Below, piece by piece: positions 46,853-56,262 of a stretch of DNA of 64,000 nucleotides. The notes beneath the pieces are model-generated. The model had not been told where the DNA came from and did no database searches. It was given only the letters and a program-made list of their open reading frames with translations. A program made the translations under genes and the position numbers. The stretch's first letter is position 1; each line of letters starts with the position of its first letter. The DNA lies in contig NZ_FCOB02000007.1 of assembly GCF_001545075.1 (NCBI RefSeq), positions 175,150 through 239,149 of the forward strand. Direction: 5' to 3'. The DNA comes from Caballeronia ptereochthonis. GTDB taxonomy: Bacteria; Pseudomonadota; Gammaproteobacteria; Burkholderiales; Burkholderiaceae.

Positions 46853-47670
46853 TTCGCCTCCTCAATCACTCGCCATCCGAGTTGCCGGACCAAATGCCGC
46901 CGATATTTCGCGCTGAGGTGGGCGTCGTCCTGCGCGCCCAGCTTCCAGCTCAAATCGTTCAATGCCCCGCGCAGGTCGTCGCCCGAGAGGCGCGGCCAGC
47001 TTTCGACCGTCGGCCGGTCCGCGACGCCGCCCACCGCGATGCGGATCGCGTCGTCCGTCACGACCGCCGCGCACGCGACCATCGCGAAGTCGCCGTGACG
47101 CGCGGAAAATTCAGTGAACGCGTAACGCTCGCCCGGCTTCTTCAGCGGAAAGCGCACGGACTCCACGAGTTCATCCGGTTCGCGCGCCGTCATCAACATG
47201 CCTTGAAAGAAGTCCTGCGCCGCGAGCACGCGCTTTTTCTTCTTCGAGCGCAGCATCACGTCGCCGCCGATCGCCGAAAGCACGAGCGGCAACTCCGCGC
47301 TCGGATCCGCATGCGCGATCGAACCGCATACGGTCCCGCGATTGCGGATCTGAAAGTGCGAGATATGTGGGAACGCCATCGCGAGCATCGGCACTTCGTC
47401 GGTGAGCGTGCTGCGCCATTCGACGCTGCCTTGCGTCGCCGCGGCGTTGACGACGAGATGCCCCGCCTGCTTGTCCACGCGTACGGCATCGAGTTCGGCG
47501 GTGCGCGAGATATCGACGAGCACCTTCGGCTGCGCGAGCCGCATATTGAGCACGGCCATCAGCGACTGGCCGCCCGCCAGCACGCGGGCGTCTTCGCCGT
47601 ATTGCGCGAGCGCGTCGAGCGCGTCTTGCGCGGTCATCGCGCGCAGGTAATCGAACGGTGCAGGCTTCAT
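46849..47670 (-). CDS. hmfB: FAD subunit of 2-furoyl-CoA dehydrogenase
   Basis: 273-residue FAD-binding subunit (CoxM/XdhB type). The flavin-binding motifs are ARVLAGGQSLMAVLNMRL and RNRGTVCGSIAHADPSAELP, and the C-terminal CO-dehydrogenase-flavoprotein domain follows. ATG 47670 overlaps the hmfA stop as ATGA and has CAGGAGA upstream. It accepts electrons from HmfC. Confidence 0.9.
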   Translation of the reverse strand: MKPAPFDYLRAMTAQDALDALAQYGEDARVLAGGQSLMAVLNMRLAQPKVLVDISRTAELDAVRVDKQAGHLVVNAAATQGSVEWRSTLTDEVPMLAMAFPHISHFQIRNRGTVCGSIAHADPSAELPLVLSAIGGDVMLRSKKKKRVLAAQDFFQGMLMTAREPDELVESVRFPLKKPGERYAFTEFSARHGDFAMVACAAVVTDDAIRIAVGGVADRPTVESWPRLSGDDLRGALNDLSWKLGAQDDAHLSAKYRRHLVRQLGWRVIEEAK

Positions 47671-50600
47671 GCGTGTCTCCTGAAACGTGCGTGGAGTCTT
47701 GCGATCCACGATCCGTGCGCTTGCACCGGCTTGCCCGCCGCCTGCCGTCCGAGCGATTCGAACAACTGCTTCAGCACGACCTTCGCCGCGCCTTCGAGCA
47801 TGCGGCCGCCGACCGCCGCGACCTTGCCTGACACCTGCGCTTCGTAGTCGTACGTGAGCCGCGTGCCGCTGCCTTGCGGCGTCAGTTCGACGAGACCGCT
47901 GCCGCGCGCGCTGCCGAGCGGCGAGATCCCCGCGCCAGCGAGTCGCAGGCGGCGCGGCGCATCGATCTCCGACAAGCCGATACGCGCCTCGAAACGCGCC
48001 TTGATCATGCCGACGCCGACGGTCACGTCCGCGCGGTACTGGTTCGGCGCCGTCTCTTCGAGCGTGTGACAGCCGGGAATGACGTTGGCGAGTGCCTTCG
48101 GATCGAGCAGCACGGCGAACACAGCTTCGGGCGTCGCGGGCAAATCGACAGCGCCCTGCGCCGTCAGTGCGCGTCCGCCGCCTGGCGTCGCGGGCTTCGT
48201 GGCGGGCGCTTCGCGATATTCCGGCCGCGACGGTTCGGGATCGTCCATGCCGATCATCGCCATCACTCTGGGCGGCGTGAGCGGCAGGCGAATGTCTTCG
48301 ACGCCGAGCGCATCCGCCACCGCATTCGCGATGCATGGCGGCGTGCTCATGTTGTTGCCTTCGCCGAGACCTTTCGCGCCAAGCGGCGTGAAAGGCGAAG
48401 GCGTCTCTAGATGCACGATCAGCGGATCGGGCACTTCGCAGGTTGTCGGCATCAGGTAGTCGGCGAGCGTGCCGGACTGGAAACTGCCGTCCGCGCCATA
48501 GCGGAACTCTTCCATCAACGCCGCGCCGAGACCTTGCGCGAACGCGCCGCGAATCTGGCCATCGGCGAGTGCGGGATTGAGGATCGTGCCGGCGTCGTGC
48601 ACGGTCACATATCGGTCGATGCGCACGCGTCCCGTCGCGCGATCCACTTCGACGCCGCACATGTCGAACGCGAAGCCATACGCCGCCGATGTATTGATGC
48701 GGGCCCGTTCGTCAGGCGCATCCATGTGCGGCGGCGACCAGAACACGGTTTCGCGCAGGCCCGGCTCTTCGCCTTCAGGTAAGAGCGCGGGCGCCCAGTG
48801 CGGCGCATTGCTCGCGGCGCGCGCGAACGGCAGCGCGCGGTCTTCGGCGCCGTGCGGAAAGACGCGCGCGCCTTCGAAGCGCACGTCGCCGGGCGCGCAG
48901 TTGAACTGCTGCGCGAGCACGCGCGCGAGCTTGTCGCGCACGCGCGTCGCGGCGAGATGCACCGTGCCCGCCACCGCGCCCGCGAAGCGGCTCGAATAAT
49001 TGCCCGCCGCGACGGACCAGGCGTCCTTGTGCGTATCGAATTCGACGTTCACGACGATGTCCTTCGGATCGAGCCCGAGCACGTCGGCGACGACTTGCGC
49101 GCACACTGTCATGTGGCCCTGGCCCGCGGGCGTCGATGCGATCGTCACCACCACGCCGCCGAGCAGGTCAACGCTGACGGTCGCGCTCGCGATCGCGCCA
49201 TTCTTTGGTCCTGCTTTCTTGCGCGCGTCGGCGGGCATCACGGTCGTGATGTAGCCCATGTTCGAGACCGACGGCTCCACGATCGCCGCGAAGCCTATGC
49301 CATACAGCCGCCCTTCGCCGCGCGCGGCGTCGCGGCGCGCGACGAGTTCGCGGTATCCGCCATCGTCGATCGAACGGCGCAGCGCTTCCTGATAGTTGCC
49401 CGAATCGAGCAGTGCGCCCGCTGCCGCGCGATACGGGAACGCATCGGCGGGAACGAAGTTGCGGCGATACACGTCGAGCACATCGAGCTTCAGCTCGATG
49501 GCGATGCGCTGAATCAGCCGCTCCAGCGCGAAATACACCTGCGGTCCGCCGAAGCCGCGCACGAGGCCGGTTGGCGTCTTGTTTGTCAGCACGACCCGGT
49601 TGCGCACGAGGAGATTCGGGATGGCGTACGCACCCGTCAGACAGCCGTGCATCCGGTAGAACGTCGCGGGCTCGGGTGCGCGCACGTAGCCGCCGACGTC
49701 TTCCAACTGATCGTAGGACAGCGCGACGATGCGGCCATCCGCTTCCACGGCCGCTTCGATCGCCGAGACGCGCGCCGTCGCCGATGTCGCCGCGCTCAAA
49801 TGCTCAAGCCGGTCCTCGACCCATTTCACCGGCGCGCCCGCCTTGCGCGATGCGAGGCACATCAGCACCACATACGGAAACACGGCCTGCTTCACGCCGA
49901 AGCTGCCGCCAGAATCGCGCGGGGCCTTATGACGCAGGCGATTGGCGGGCACGCTCAAAGCCATTGCCATGACGGCGTGCAGCGAAAATGGCCCCATGAA
50001 ATTCGACGTGACGTCGTAGCCTTCATCGCCCGACAGATACTCGGCGATGACCACGCCGCACTCGATAGGCGCGCAGGTGTTGCGCGGATAATGCGCGACC
50101 AGCTTCACGCGATGCGGAGCCCGCTCGAAGGCCACTTCCGGCTCGCCGTAGCGGAAGTGCCGGTCGCTGATGACGTTGCTGCCGACGCGTTCGTGCAGCA
50201 CCGGCGCGTCGTCCTTCGCGGCTTGTTCGATCGACGTCACGGGATCGAGCATCGCGTAGTCGACCCTGATGAGATCGAGCGCGTCTTCCGCGAGCGCACG
50301 CGATTCGGCCATCACGACCGCGACCGGCTCGCCGACGTAGCGCACGCGGTCCATCGCGAGCGCCCACTGTTCCATCGGCGATTTCACGCCGACGACGAAC
50401 GGTCGCGACCACGGACGCAAATCGTCGCGCGTGAGAACGGCGCGCACGCCCGCGAGTTTCGATGCGGCTTCCGTATCGATCGACAGGATATCCGCGTGCG
50501 CGTGCGGCGAACGCAGAATCGCGGCGTGCAGCGTGCCCGGCTTTACAGCGATGTCGTCGCCATAGCGGCCACGGCCCGTCAGGATCGCCGGGTCTTCGAG

Positions 50601-50708
50601 GCGCTGCATCGGGCGTCCGATGTGACGCTGCGGCGCAGTCGCTTCGCGCGCCTGGTTGTCGGCGACGCGCGCGTCCATGTGGGCGAATGCGGTTTCGCGC
50701 TGATTCAT
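47667..50708 (-). CDS. hmfA: Molybdenum subunit of 2-furoyl-CoA dehydrogenase fused to a CoxG-like domain
   Basis: 1013-residue protein. Residues 20-800 are the xanthine-dehydrogenase/CO-dehydrogenase large subunit: substrate and Mo motifs ECGVVIAEY, SGGSFGVKQ, GLVRGFGGPQVYFALER, ASTPAGQGHMT, AGNYSSRFAG and the catalytic-glutamate region GAKGLGEGNN. A linker rich in Pro/Ala leads to a C-terminal START/SRPBCC domain of about 150 residues (AVDLPATPEAVFAVLLD, IPGCHTLEE, GSGTRLTYDYEAQVSGKVA), which is a separate gene (coxG) in CO-dehydrogenase clusters. GAGGAG precedes the ATG. In the pathway the enzyme hydroxylates 2-furoyl-CoA at C5. Confidence 0.88.
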   Translation of the reverse strand: MNQRETAFAHMDARVADNQAREATAPQRHIGRPMQRLEDPAILTGRGRYGDDIAVKPGTLHAAILRSPHAHADILSIDTEAASKLAGVRAVLTRDDLRPWSRPFVVGVKSPMEQWALAMDRVRYVGEPVAVVMAESRALAEDALDLIRVDYAMLDPVTSIEQAAKDDAPVLHERVGSNVISDRHFRYGEPEVAFERAPHRVKLVAHYPRNTCAPIECGVVIAEYLSGDEGYDVTSNFMGPFSLHAVMAMALSVPANRLRHKAPRDSGGSFGVKQAVFPYVVLMCLASRKAGAPVKWVEDRLEHLSAATSATARVSAIEAAVEADGRIVALSYDQLEDVGGYVRAPEPATFYRMHGCLTGAYAIPNLLVRNRVVLTNKTPTGLVRGFGGPQVYFALERLIQRIAIELKLDVLDVYRRNFVPADAFPYRAAAGALLDSGNYQEALRRSIDDGGYRELVARRDAARGEGRLYGIGFAAIVEPSVSNMGYITTVMPADARKKAGPKNGAIASATVSVDLLGGVVVTIASTPAGQGHMTVCAQVVADVLGLDPKDIVVNVEFDTHKDAWSVAAGNYSSRFAGAVAGTVHLAATRVRDKLARVLAQQFNCAPGDVRFEGARVFPHGAEDRALPFARAASNAPHWAPALLPEGEEPGLRETVFWSPPHMDAPDERARINTSAAYGFAFDMCGVEVDRATGRVRIDRYVTVHDAGTILNPALADGQIRGAFAQGLGAALMEEFRYGADGSFQSGTLADYLMPTTCEVPDPLIVHLETPSPFTPLGAKGLGEGNNMSTPPCIANAVADALGVEDIRLPLTPPRVMAMIGMDDPEPSRPEYREAPATKPATPGGGRALTAQGAVDLPATPEAVFAVLLDPKALANVIPGCHTLEETAPNQYRADVTVGVGMIKARFEARIGLSEIDAPRRLRLAGAGISPLGSARGSGLVELTPQGSGTRLTYDYEAQVSGKVAAVGGRMLEGAAKVVLKQLFESLGRQAAGKPVQAHGSWIARLHARFRRHA

Positions 50709-50712
50709 GACG

Positions 50713-51330
50713 TTACTCCTCGCCTGCGGCGCGGCCGCCGAATTCATCGGCGAGGCCGCTCCAGCGGCGCGCGATCTCGCCGTGCTCGATGCCGAACAAA
50801 TCCAGAATGCGGCCGACCGTGTGATCGACCACGTCTTCGATCGTCTTCGGATGCGCGTAGAACGCGGGCACCGGCGGCATAACGATCGCCCCCATCTCGG
50901 TGGCGAGGATCATGTTGCGCAGATGCGCGAGATTGAGCGGCGTTTCGCGCGCGACCAGCACGAGGCGGCGGCGCTCCTTGAGCATCACATCGGCGGCACG
51001 CGTAAGCAGGTTGTCCGCGAAGCCGTTCGCGACGCCCGCAAGCGTTTTCATCGAACATGGCGCGATCACCATGCCGTCGGTCAGAAAAGATCCGCTCGCC
51101 ACGGCCGCGCCGATATCGCGCACGTTGTGCACGACATCGGCAACGGCTTCGAGATCGCCACGCGCGAGGCCGAGTTCCTGTGCGGCCGTCACCGCGCCCG
51201 ACGCCGACACGATGAGATGCGTCTCGTGCGTGCCGAGCCGACGCAGCGCGGCGAGCAGGCGCACGCCGATCACCGCGCCGCTTGCGCCCGAAATGCCGAC
51301 GACGATGCGCGACTTGTTTCGCTCAGTCAT
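50713..51330 (-). CDS. hmfG: UbiX-type flavin prenyltransferase, HmfG-like
   Basis: 205-residue UbiX-family protein with the glycine-rich GISGASGAVIGVRLL start, the SFLTDGMVIAPCSMKTLAG core and the conserved RRLVLVARETPLNLAHLRNM. It makes prenylated FMN needed by the UbiD-type decarboxylase encoded just upstream; the two genes overlap by 8 nt. An in-frame extension of 34 residues upstream overlaps hmfF and lacks family likeness. Confidence 0.92.
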   Translation of the reverse strand: MTERNKSRIVVGISGASGAVIGVRLLAALRRLGTHETHLIVSASGAVTAAQELGLARGDLEAVADVVHNVRDIGAAVASGSFLTDGMVIAPCSMKTLAGVANGFADNLLTRAADVMLKERRRLVLVARETPLNLAHLRNMILATEMGAIVMPPVPAFYAHPKTIEDVVDHTVGRILDLFGIEHGEIARRWSGLADEFGGRAAGEE

Positions 51331-52825
51331 GGTCGCGGCCCAGGTAGGCTTCGAAAGCTGCGTTGTCGGCGGCGACAAGCGCGTCGAGGTCGACCGTCTC
51401 CTGCCCGGGAATGCGAACGCGCGTGAACACATGTTCCGGATAGACCACGGGGCGCGTCGCGTCGAGACCCATCTTCGCGCTCACGCCTTGCAGATGCGGC
51501 GGCGCGTCCGCCGGTTGGCCCACCGTCGTGGAGGGATCGAGCGGCGAACCCTGCGCCCCCTCGATCACGACGAGATCGCGATCGGCCTGAAAGCGCGTCG
51601 CGATCGCCCATTCGATTTCGGCGGGATCGTGCACGTCCACATCGGTATCGACGACGACGACCTGCTTGATGTCGTAATGCGCGCCGAACGCGCAGAGGAT
51701 CACGTTCTTCGCTTCGCCTTCCCGCTTCTTTTCGAACTGCACCCAGAGGTGATAACGACACACGCCGCCGACCGACAGATGCACATCCGCGACACCCGGA
51801 TGGCTGCGTCGCAGATGCGCGAGCAGCGTCGCTTCGCGGGGAATCGCGCCGAGTAACAGGTGCTCCATCTCGGCGGGCACGATCGTATGAAAGACCGGGT
51901 CGCGGCGATGCGTGAGTGCAGCCACCTCGATCACCTCGCGCGCTTCCTTCGCGCTGTAATACTTGGGGAACTCGCCGAACGGGCCTTCCGGCTCGCGCAC
52001 GTTCGGCAGAATACGCCCTTCGATGACGATCTCGGCGAACGCCGGCACATGCACGGCGCTTGTCACGCATTTCACGACCGGCAGCGGCGCGCCATGCAGC
52101 GCCCCGGCGATCTCCAGTTCGTCGTGATCGATCGGCGTGATCGCCTGCGAGGCGAGCATCGTCAGCGGATCGACGCCGATCGCGACGGCCACGTCGAGCG
52201 CATCGCCCGCTTCCTCCGCGGCCTTCTGGAACGCGTACAGATGGCGCGGCAGGAGCAGGATCGCCATGCGGTCCGGGCCGTGCACCTGAATGCGGTTGAT
52301 CGACACGTTCTGCACGCCGGTGCGCGGATTGCGCGCAATGACGAGCCCCGCCGTGATGTACGGGCCGTTGTCGTGTTCGCTGTGGGTGGGAATCGGCAGC
52401 AATGCGTGCAGGTCGATGCCGTTCGTATGAACGATCTCCTGACAGGGCGCGTCCGCTCGATCGACCACCCTCGATGCGATCGGCTGCGCGACCGCCGCCG
52501 AAAAGCGCGCGAGCAGGCCCGCTTCCTCGACGCCCAGCGCCTCCGCGATCCAGCCGCGCTTCGACATGAAGCCGGAGACGACCGGCACGCCCTTGCCGCC
52601 GGGATGCGTGAAGAAAGCGGCCTGCGTACCGTCGAGCCGTTTGGCGATTGCGGCGAGTTCGTGCTCGAGCGCAACCGGCCGTTCGATGGTCGCCAGGCGG
52701 CCGGTCTTCGCAAGATGCGCGAGCCAGTCGCGCAGCGTGAGCGCTGACGTCTCTGAGCGATTCGAGGCCCACGGAAGAGCAAAGGTGGAAAAGGTGCGGT
52801 GCGTCGCGGCGTCGCGAATATTCAT
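51323..52825 (-). CDS. hmfF: UbiD-family decarboxylase, probable 2,5-furandicarboxylate decarboxylase
   Basis: 500-residue prenylated-FMN-dependent decarboxylase. Conserved UbiD stretches are NVSINRIQVHGPDRM and the Arg/Glu segment VREPEGPFGEFPKYYSAKE, with a later DVDVHDPAEIEWAIATRFQ. In the Cupriavidus pathway HmfF converts 2,5-furandicarboxylate to 2-furoate. ATG 52825 has GGAGA 6 nt upstream; an ATG four codons earlier is an alternative. It is the first gene of the ten-gene minus-strand operon. Confidence 0.88.
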   Translation of the reverse strand: MNIRDAATHRTFSTFALPWASNRSETSALTLRDWLAHLAKTGRLATIERPVALEHELAAIAKRLDGTQAAFFTHPGGKGVPVVSGFMSKRGWIAEALGVEEAGLLARFSAAVAQPIASRVVDRADAPCQEIVHTNGIDLHALLPIPTHSEHDNGPYITAGLVIARNPRTGVQNVSINRIQVHGPDRMAILLLPRHLYAFQKAAEEAGDALDVAVAIGVDPLTMLASQAITPIDHDELEIAGALHGAPLPVVKCVTSAVHVPAFAEIVIEGRILPNVREPEGPFGEFPKYYSAKEAREVIEVAALTHRRDPVFHTIVPAEMEHLLLGAIPREATLLAHLRRSHPGVADVHLSVGGVCRYHLWVQFEKKREGEAKNVILCAFGAHYDIKQVVVVDTDVDVHDPAEIEWAIATRFQADRDLVVIEGAQGSPLDPSTTVGQPADAPPHLQGVSAKMGLDATRPVVYPEHVFTRVRIPGQETVDLDALVAADNAAFEAYLGRDHD

Positions 52826-53123
52826 CTGCGTCTCCATCGGTCCCTTGCGTTTTGGCGGCCGGAGCGCCGCGGCAACGGATGAAATGAAGCGTAGCGAGAT
52901 CGCGATATAAGTTCTAATACTGTTTTTTGATGTTTTGAATCATTAATGTTGATATCAGCGTTAGCACCAATGACACCGGTCTTTCAAGTCGCTATCAATA
53001 CACCGGTGGCGCCTCGGCGCACGGCCGAGCATTGCGGGAAATGGGCGGCAAGCCAAGAAGCGGACAGTGACTGATAAAGCGGTCGTATGTCATTAGTCTT
53101 ATTGATGCCAATCCGAACGAGAA
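52826..53123. promoter_or_regulatory. Divergent control region of hmf operon and LysR gene
   Basis: AT-rich 300-bp gap between hmfF and a LysR gene. At 52939-52953 an ATCA-N7-TGAT inverted repeat contains a T-N11-A LysR-type box (T52940, A52952). This is the natural place for the LysR protein(s) to act; individual promoter hexamers are not clear. Confidence 0.45.
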
Positions 53124-54062
53124 ATGGACCTCAAGCAAATCCAGTACTTCATCGCGCTCTTCGAGGACGGATCGGTCACGCGCGCGGCCAAACGGCTGAA
53201 CATCGTGCAGCCCGCACTCAGCATGCAGATTGCGAAGCTAGAAGACGAGTTGCACCAGCAATTGTTCGAGCGCGGCGCGCACGGCATGGCGCCGACCGCC
53301 GCCGGACGCCTGATGTATCGCCTCTTTCTGCCGATCATGCGCGACCTCGCCCACGCGCGGCAGCAGCTTCAGCAGCGCGACGAAGTGGTGACGGGGCATG
53401 TGAGCATCGGGCTCATCGCATCGGTGACGGAGAGCGTGCTTGCCGATTCGCTCTCGCGCTTTCATGCGCGTTATCCGCATGTCGAAGTGACGGTGGCAGA
53501 CGGCTTCAGCGCGACCTTCATTGACTGGGTCGCGGGTGGCCAGCTCGATGCGGCCCTCATCAACAAGCCCCGCGCGCGCCTGTCGCTGGATTCGCAGACG
53601 CTGCTCGATGAAGAAATGGTGCTGGCGACGAGCGTCGAGCACGGCCCTGACCTGCCGCACACGATCGAGCTTGCGCAGTTGCCCGAACTCGAACTCGTGT
53701 TGCCGACCAAGCGCCACGGCCTGCGCGGCGTGCTCGATACCGTCGCACAGCACGAAGACGTGTTGCTTGCGCCGCGTTTCGAAATCGACGTGCTCAGCAC
53801 GATCGTGAAGCTCGTGGAGAGCACTCGCTTTGCGACGATCCTGCCGCGCATCGCCGTTGGGCGGGCCGTGCAGCGTGGGACACTGCGGGCCTATCCGATT
53901 CTCGCGCCACGCATCGTGCGGCATATCGTGCGCGTGAGCCATCCGCGCAGGCCGTTGTCCGCTGCGGCCGAGGCGCTGATCGAGATCATCGCCGACGAAC
54001 TGCATCGCGTGTCGAACGCATCCGGCACAAACGCCCCTCATATCTCCAAGGAAACTGCATGA
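53124..54062 (+). CDS. LysR-family regulator of the hmf locus (HmfR-like)
   Basis: 312-residue LysR protein, divergent from the hmf operon and nearly identical in the HTH to the LysR at the operon's far end (RAAKRLNIVQPALSMQIAKL). The effector domains have diverged more, so they may sense different furans. Its last codons overlap the start of an aldehyde dehydrogenase gene as ATGA, indicating that regulator and dehydrogenase are co-transcribed. Confidence 0.92.
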   Translation: MDLKQIQYFIALFEDGSVTRAAKRLNIVQPALSMQIAKLEDELHQQLFERGAHGMAPTAAGRLMYRLFLPIMRDLAHARQQLQQRDEVVTGHVSIGLIASVTESVLADSLSRFHARYPHVEVTVADGFSATFIDWVAGGQLDAALINKPRARLSLDSQTLLDEEMVLATSVEHGPDLPHTIELAQLPELELVLPTKRHGLRGVLDTVAQHEDVLLAPRFEIDVLSTIVKLVESTRFATILPRIAVGRAVQRGTLRAYPILAPRIVRHIVRVSHPRRPLSAAAEALIEIIADELHRVSNASGTNAPHISKETA

Positions 54063-55498
54063 AAGCACCACACTGGATAGCCGGCGCATGGGTCGGCGTT
54101 CCGTCGGCCGACAGTATCGACCCCGCTACCGGCGAAAGCATCGGCCAGTTCGCCGACGGCGGGGCGGCGGAAGCCGATGCGGCCATCGCCGCGGCACGGA
54201 ACGTGTTCGACCGCACGACGTGGGCACAGGACGCGCGCCTGCGTCAGGACGTGCTGCTCGCATGGGCCGGCGCACTCGATGCGCAACGCGAGCCGCTTGC
54301 GACCCTGCTGACGCGCGAAAACGGCAAGGCGATAGCGCAATCGCGCGGCGAGATCGCAGCCGCAATTTCCGAAGTCCGATATTACGCGGGACTCGCTCGG
54401 CACATCGCGGGGCACGTGCTGGAATCAGAGCCGGGAACGATCTCGACAATGCTGCGTGAGGCCGCTGGCGTCGCGGCCATCTTTGTGCCCTGGAATGCGC
54501 CCGCGGTGTTGCTCGTGCGCTCGCTCGCGCCCGCTCTCGCCGCTGGCTGCACGGCAATCGTCAAATCCGCCGCACAGACGCCGCTAGTTATCGCAGCCAT
54601 GCTGCGCTGCTTCGAGCAGACCGCGCTGCCGAAGGGCGCAGTGAACCTCGTCCACGAGATCGGCTATGCGGCAGGCGAACGGTTGGTCGAGTCGCATGAC
54701 GTCGACATTGTGAGTTTCACCGGATCGACCGCGACGGGCAAGAAGATTATGGCCGCCGCCGCCGAAAGCATGAAGAAGCTCTCGCTGGAACTCGGCGGCA
54801 AGTCGTGCTGTGTCGTCTTCGAGGATGCGGACGTCGTCGCGATCGCGCCGCGTATCGCGCGCGCCGCGACGATCATCTCAGGTCAGCAATGCACTGCTGC
54901 GCGCCGGGTGCTCGTGCATGCCCGCCGAGCGGCCGAGATGCGCGAGCATCTGACGCGTGCGCTCGAAGCACTGAGAGTGGGTGAAGGCATCAATGAGGCA
55001 ATGGACATCGGTCCGCTAATCGACGCGGCCACGCGCGACGCGGTCTATCAAACCATTGCCCGCGCCTGCGACGAAGCCGATCGCGTACTGCTTCGTGGCA
55101 CGCGCTCAGGACACGCGTTCCTCTCGCCCACGCTCATCGAACACAGCGACCCGAAAGCATTCTTCTGCCAGGAGGAAATCTTCGGACCGTTCGTCACCCT
55201 GGAGACGTTTGACACTGAAGCGCAGGCAATCGACAGAGCCAACGACACCGTATTTGGCCTCTCCGCGAGCGTGTGGACCAACGACGGCGCCCGCGCGTTT
55301 CGCATCGCGCGCGCGCTGCGCAATGGCACGGTGTGGATCAACGATCACAACAAGCTCTTTGCCGAAGCGGAAACGGGTGGGTACCGGCAAAGCGGTCTCG
55401 GCCGCCTGCACGGCTACGATGCCCTCGCCGACTTCACGGAAATCAAGCACATCTGCATGCCGGCCGGCGTTGCGGAAGGTATCGCGCCGTTGCGGTGA
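54059..55498 (+). CDS. Aldehyde dehydrogenase (NAD(P)+)
   Basis: 479-residue ALDH. NAD-binding text FVPWNAPAVLLVRSLAPALA, the active-site Glu in LSLELGGKSCCVVFED and the catalytic Cys in SGQQCTAARRVLVH are all present, as is the C-terminal FGPFVTLETF/GTVWINDHN. Linked to the hmf LysR gene, it probably oxidises furfural, HMF or a related aldehyde to the acid, complementing HmfH. Substrate is inferred from context. Confidence 0.9.
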   Translation: MKAPHWIAGAWVGVPSADSIDPATGESIGQFADGGAAEADAAIAAARNVFDRTTWAQDARLRQDVLLAWAGALDAQREPLATLLTRENGKAIAQSRGEIAAAISEVRYYAGLARHIAGHVLESEPGTISTMLREAAGVAAIFVPWNAPAVLLVRSLAPALAAGCTAIVKSAAQTPLVIAAMLRCFEQTALPKGAVNLVHEIGYAAGERLVESHDVDIVSFTGSTATGKKIMAAAAESMKKLSLELGGKSCCVVFEDADVVAIAPRIARAATIISGQQCTAARRVLVHARRAAEMREHLTRALEALRVGEGINEAMDIGPLIDAATRDAVYQTIARACDEADRVLLRGTRSGHAFLSPTLIEHSDPKAFFCQEEIFGPFVTLETFDTEAQAIDRANDTVFGLSASVWTNDGARAFRIARALRNGTVWINDHNKLFAEAETGGYRQSGLGRLHGYDALADFTEIKHICMPAGVAEGIAPLR

Positions 55499-55517
55499 AT
55501 GGCAGCGAGGCGAGTCA

Positions 55518-56050
55518 ATGGACAGCGTGGATCTCGAAGTCCTGAGAAGCAGCGCGCGATGGCTGACAGACGGGCATCGCGTGCTGCTGGTGACGGTGGT
55601 GAAGACATGGGGATCGTCGCCGCGTCCCGTAGGGGCGATGCTCGCCGTGCGCCGATGGGTATGTGGTCGGGTCGGTGTCGGGCGGATGCATCGAAGACGA
55701 TCCGATCGATCGCGTGCGGCAGCGAGGCATCGAACAGGAAAGGCCGCAGGCGTTGAAGTACGGCGTCAGCGCGCAAGAGGCGCATCGCTTCGGCCTGCCT
55801 TGTGGCGGCACCATTCAGCTCGTGCTGGAGCCGTTGACGCTCGCGAGCGGTCTCGCCGAGCTACGTGCAGCGGTGGAGGCGGGCAGGCTCGTCGCGCGCA
55901 CGCTCGACATGGCGACGGGCGCCGCGCGCCTTGAACCCGCGCAGGCGACGGACGGCGTCCTCTTCGACGGGACGACGCTGCTGACCATCCATGGGCCCCG
56001 TTACCGCGCTATCTGTGCAGCATCGCGGGGTTGGATTGCCAGGTCACGGT
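55518..56050 (+). pseudogene. XdhC/CoxI-family Mo-cofactor maturation protein, frameshifted and truncated
   Basis: Starts 19 nt after the ALDH stop (MDSVDLEVLRSSARWLTDGH, TWGSSPRPVGAMLAV). Near 55650 two bases are missing in a CG-repeat, shifting the frame to the one encoding DGYVVGSVSGGCIEDDPI and GLPCGGTIQLVLEPL. Near 56015 homology shifts again (RYLCSIAGLDCQVTV, with the GAG-type nucleotide-binding segment lost) and ends at about 56050. The intact protein inserts sulfurated cofactor into xanthine-dehydrogenase-type enzymes such as HmfA. Confidence 0.8.
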
Positions 56051-56052
56051 AA

Positions 56053-56262
56053 ATCTCTCAGCCAACCAGGCTCGCGTGGGTGCGTTCCGCGCGCATCAAT
56101 ACGTCCCCAAAATTTCACTGCGGACCGATTACTCACCCTAGGAGCGGCCCGGAAATTTCTAACCCGGGGCGACACCGGCTGGGACGCGTTCCTGCGCGCC
56201 CACACACCGCTCATCGAAAATCTGGCAACCGCGATCATCTATGAGATCGGTGCCGAGACTGG
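56053..56262. other. Unidentified remnant between xdhC and transposase
   Basis: A plus-strand reading here (FLTRGDTGWDAFLRAHTPLI, then ENLATAIIYEIGAETGA) looks protein-like but I do not recognise it, and it ends by running into the transposase fragment. Probably a scar of the insertion event. Confidence 0.3.

Noticed and set aside
46849..48660. hmfB extended upstream to a 603-codon open frame
   Set aside because: The extra 330 codons lie in the shadow of hmfA and are arginine-rich; the ATG at 47670 with CAGGAGA and ATGA overlap is clearly the start.
48798..50882. Very long plus-strand open frame (about 690 codons) opposite hmfA
   Set aside because: Arginine/histidine-rich composition typical of antisense reading of a high-GC gene; no family features, and hmfA on the other strand is unambiguous.
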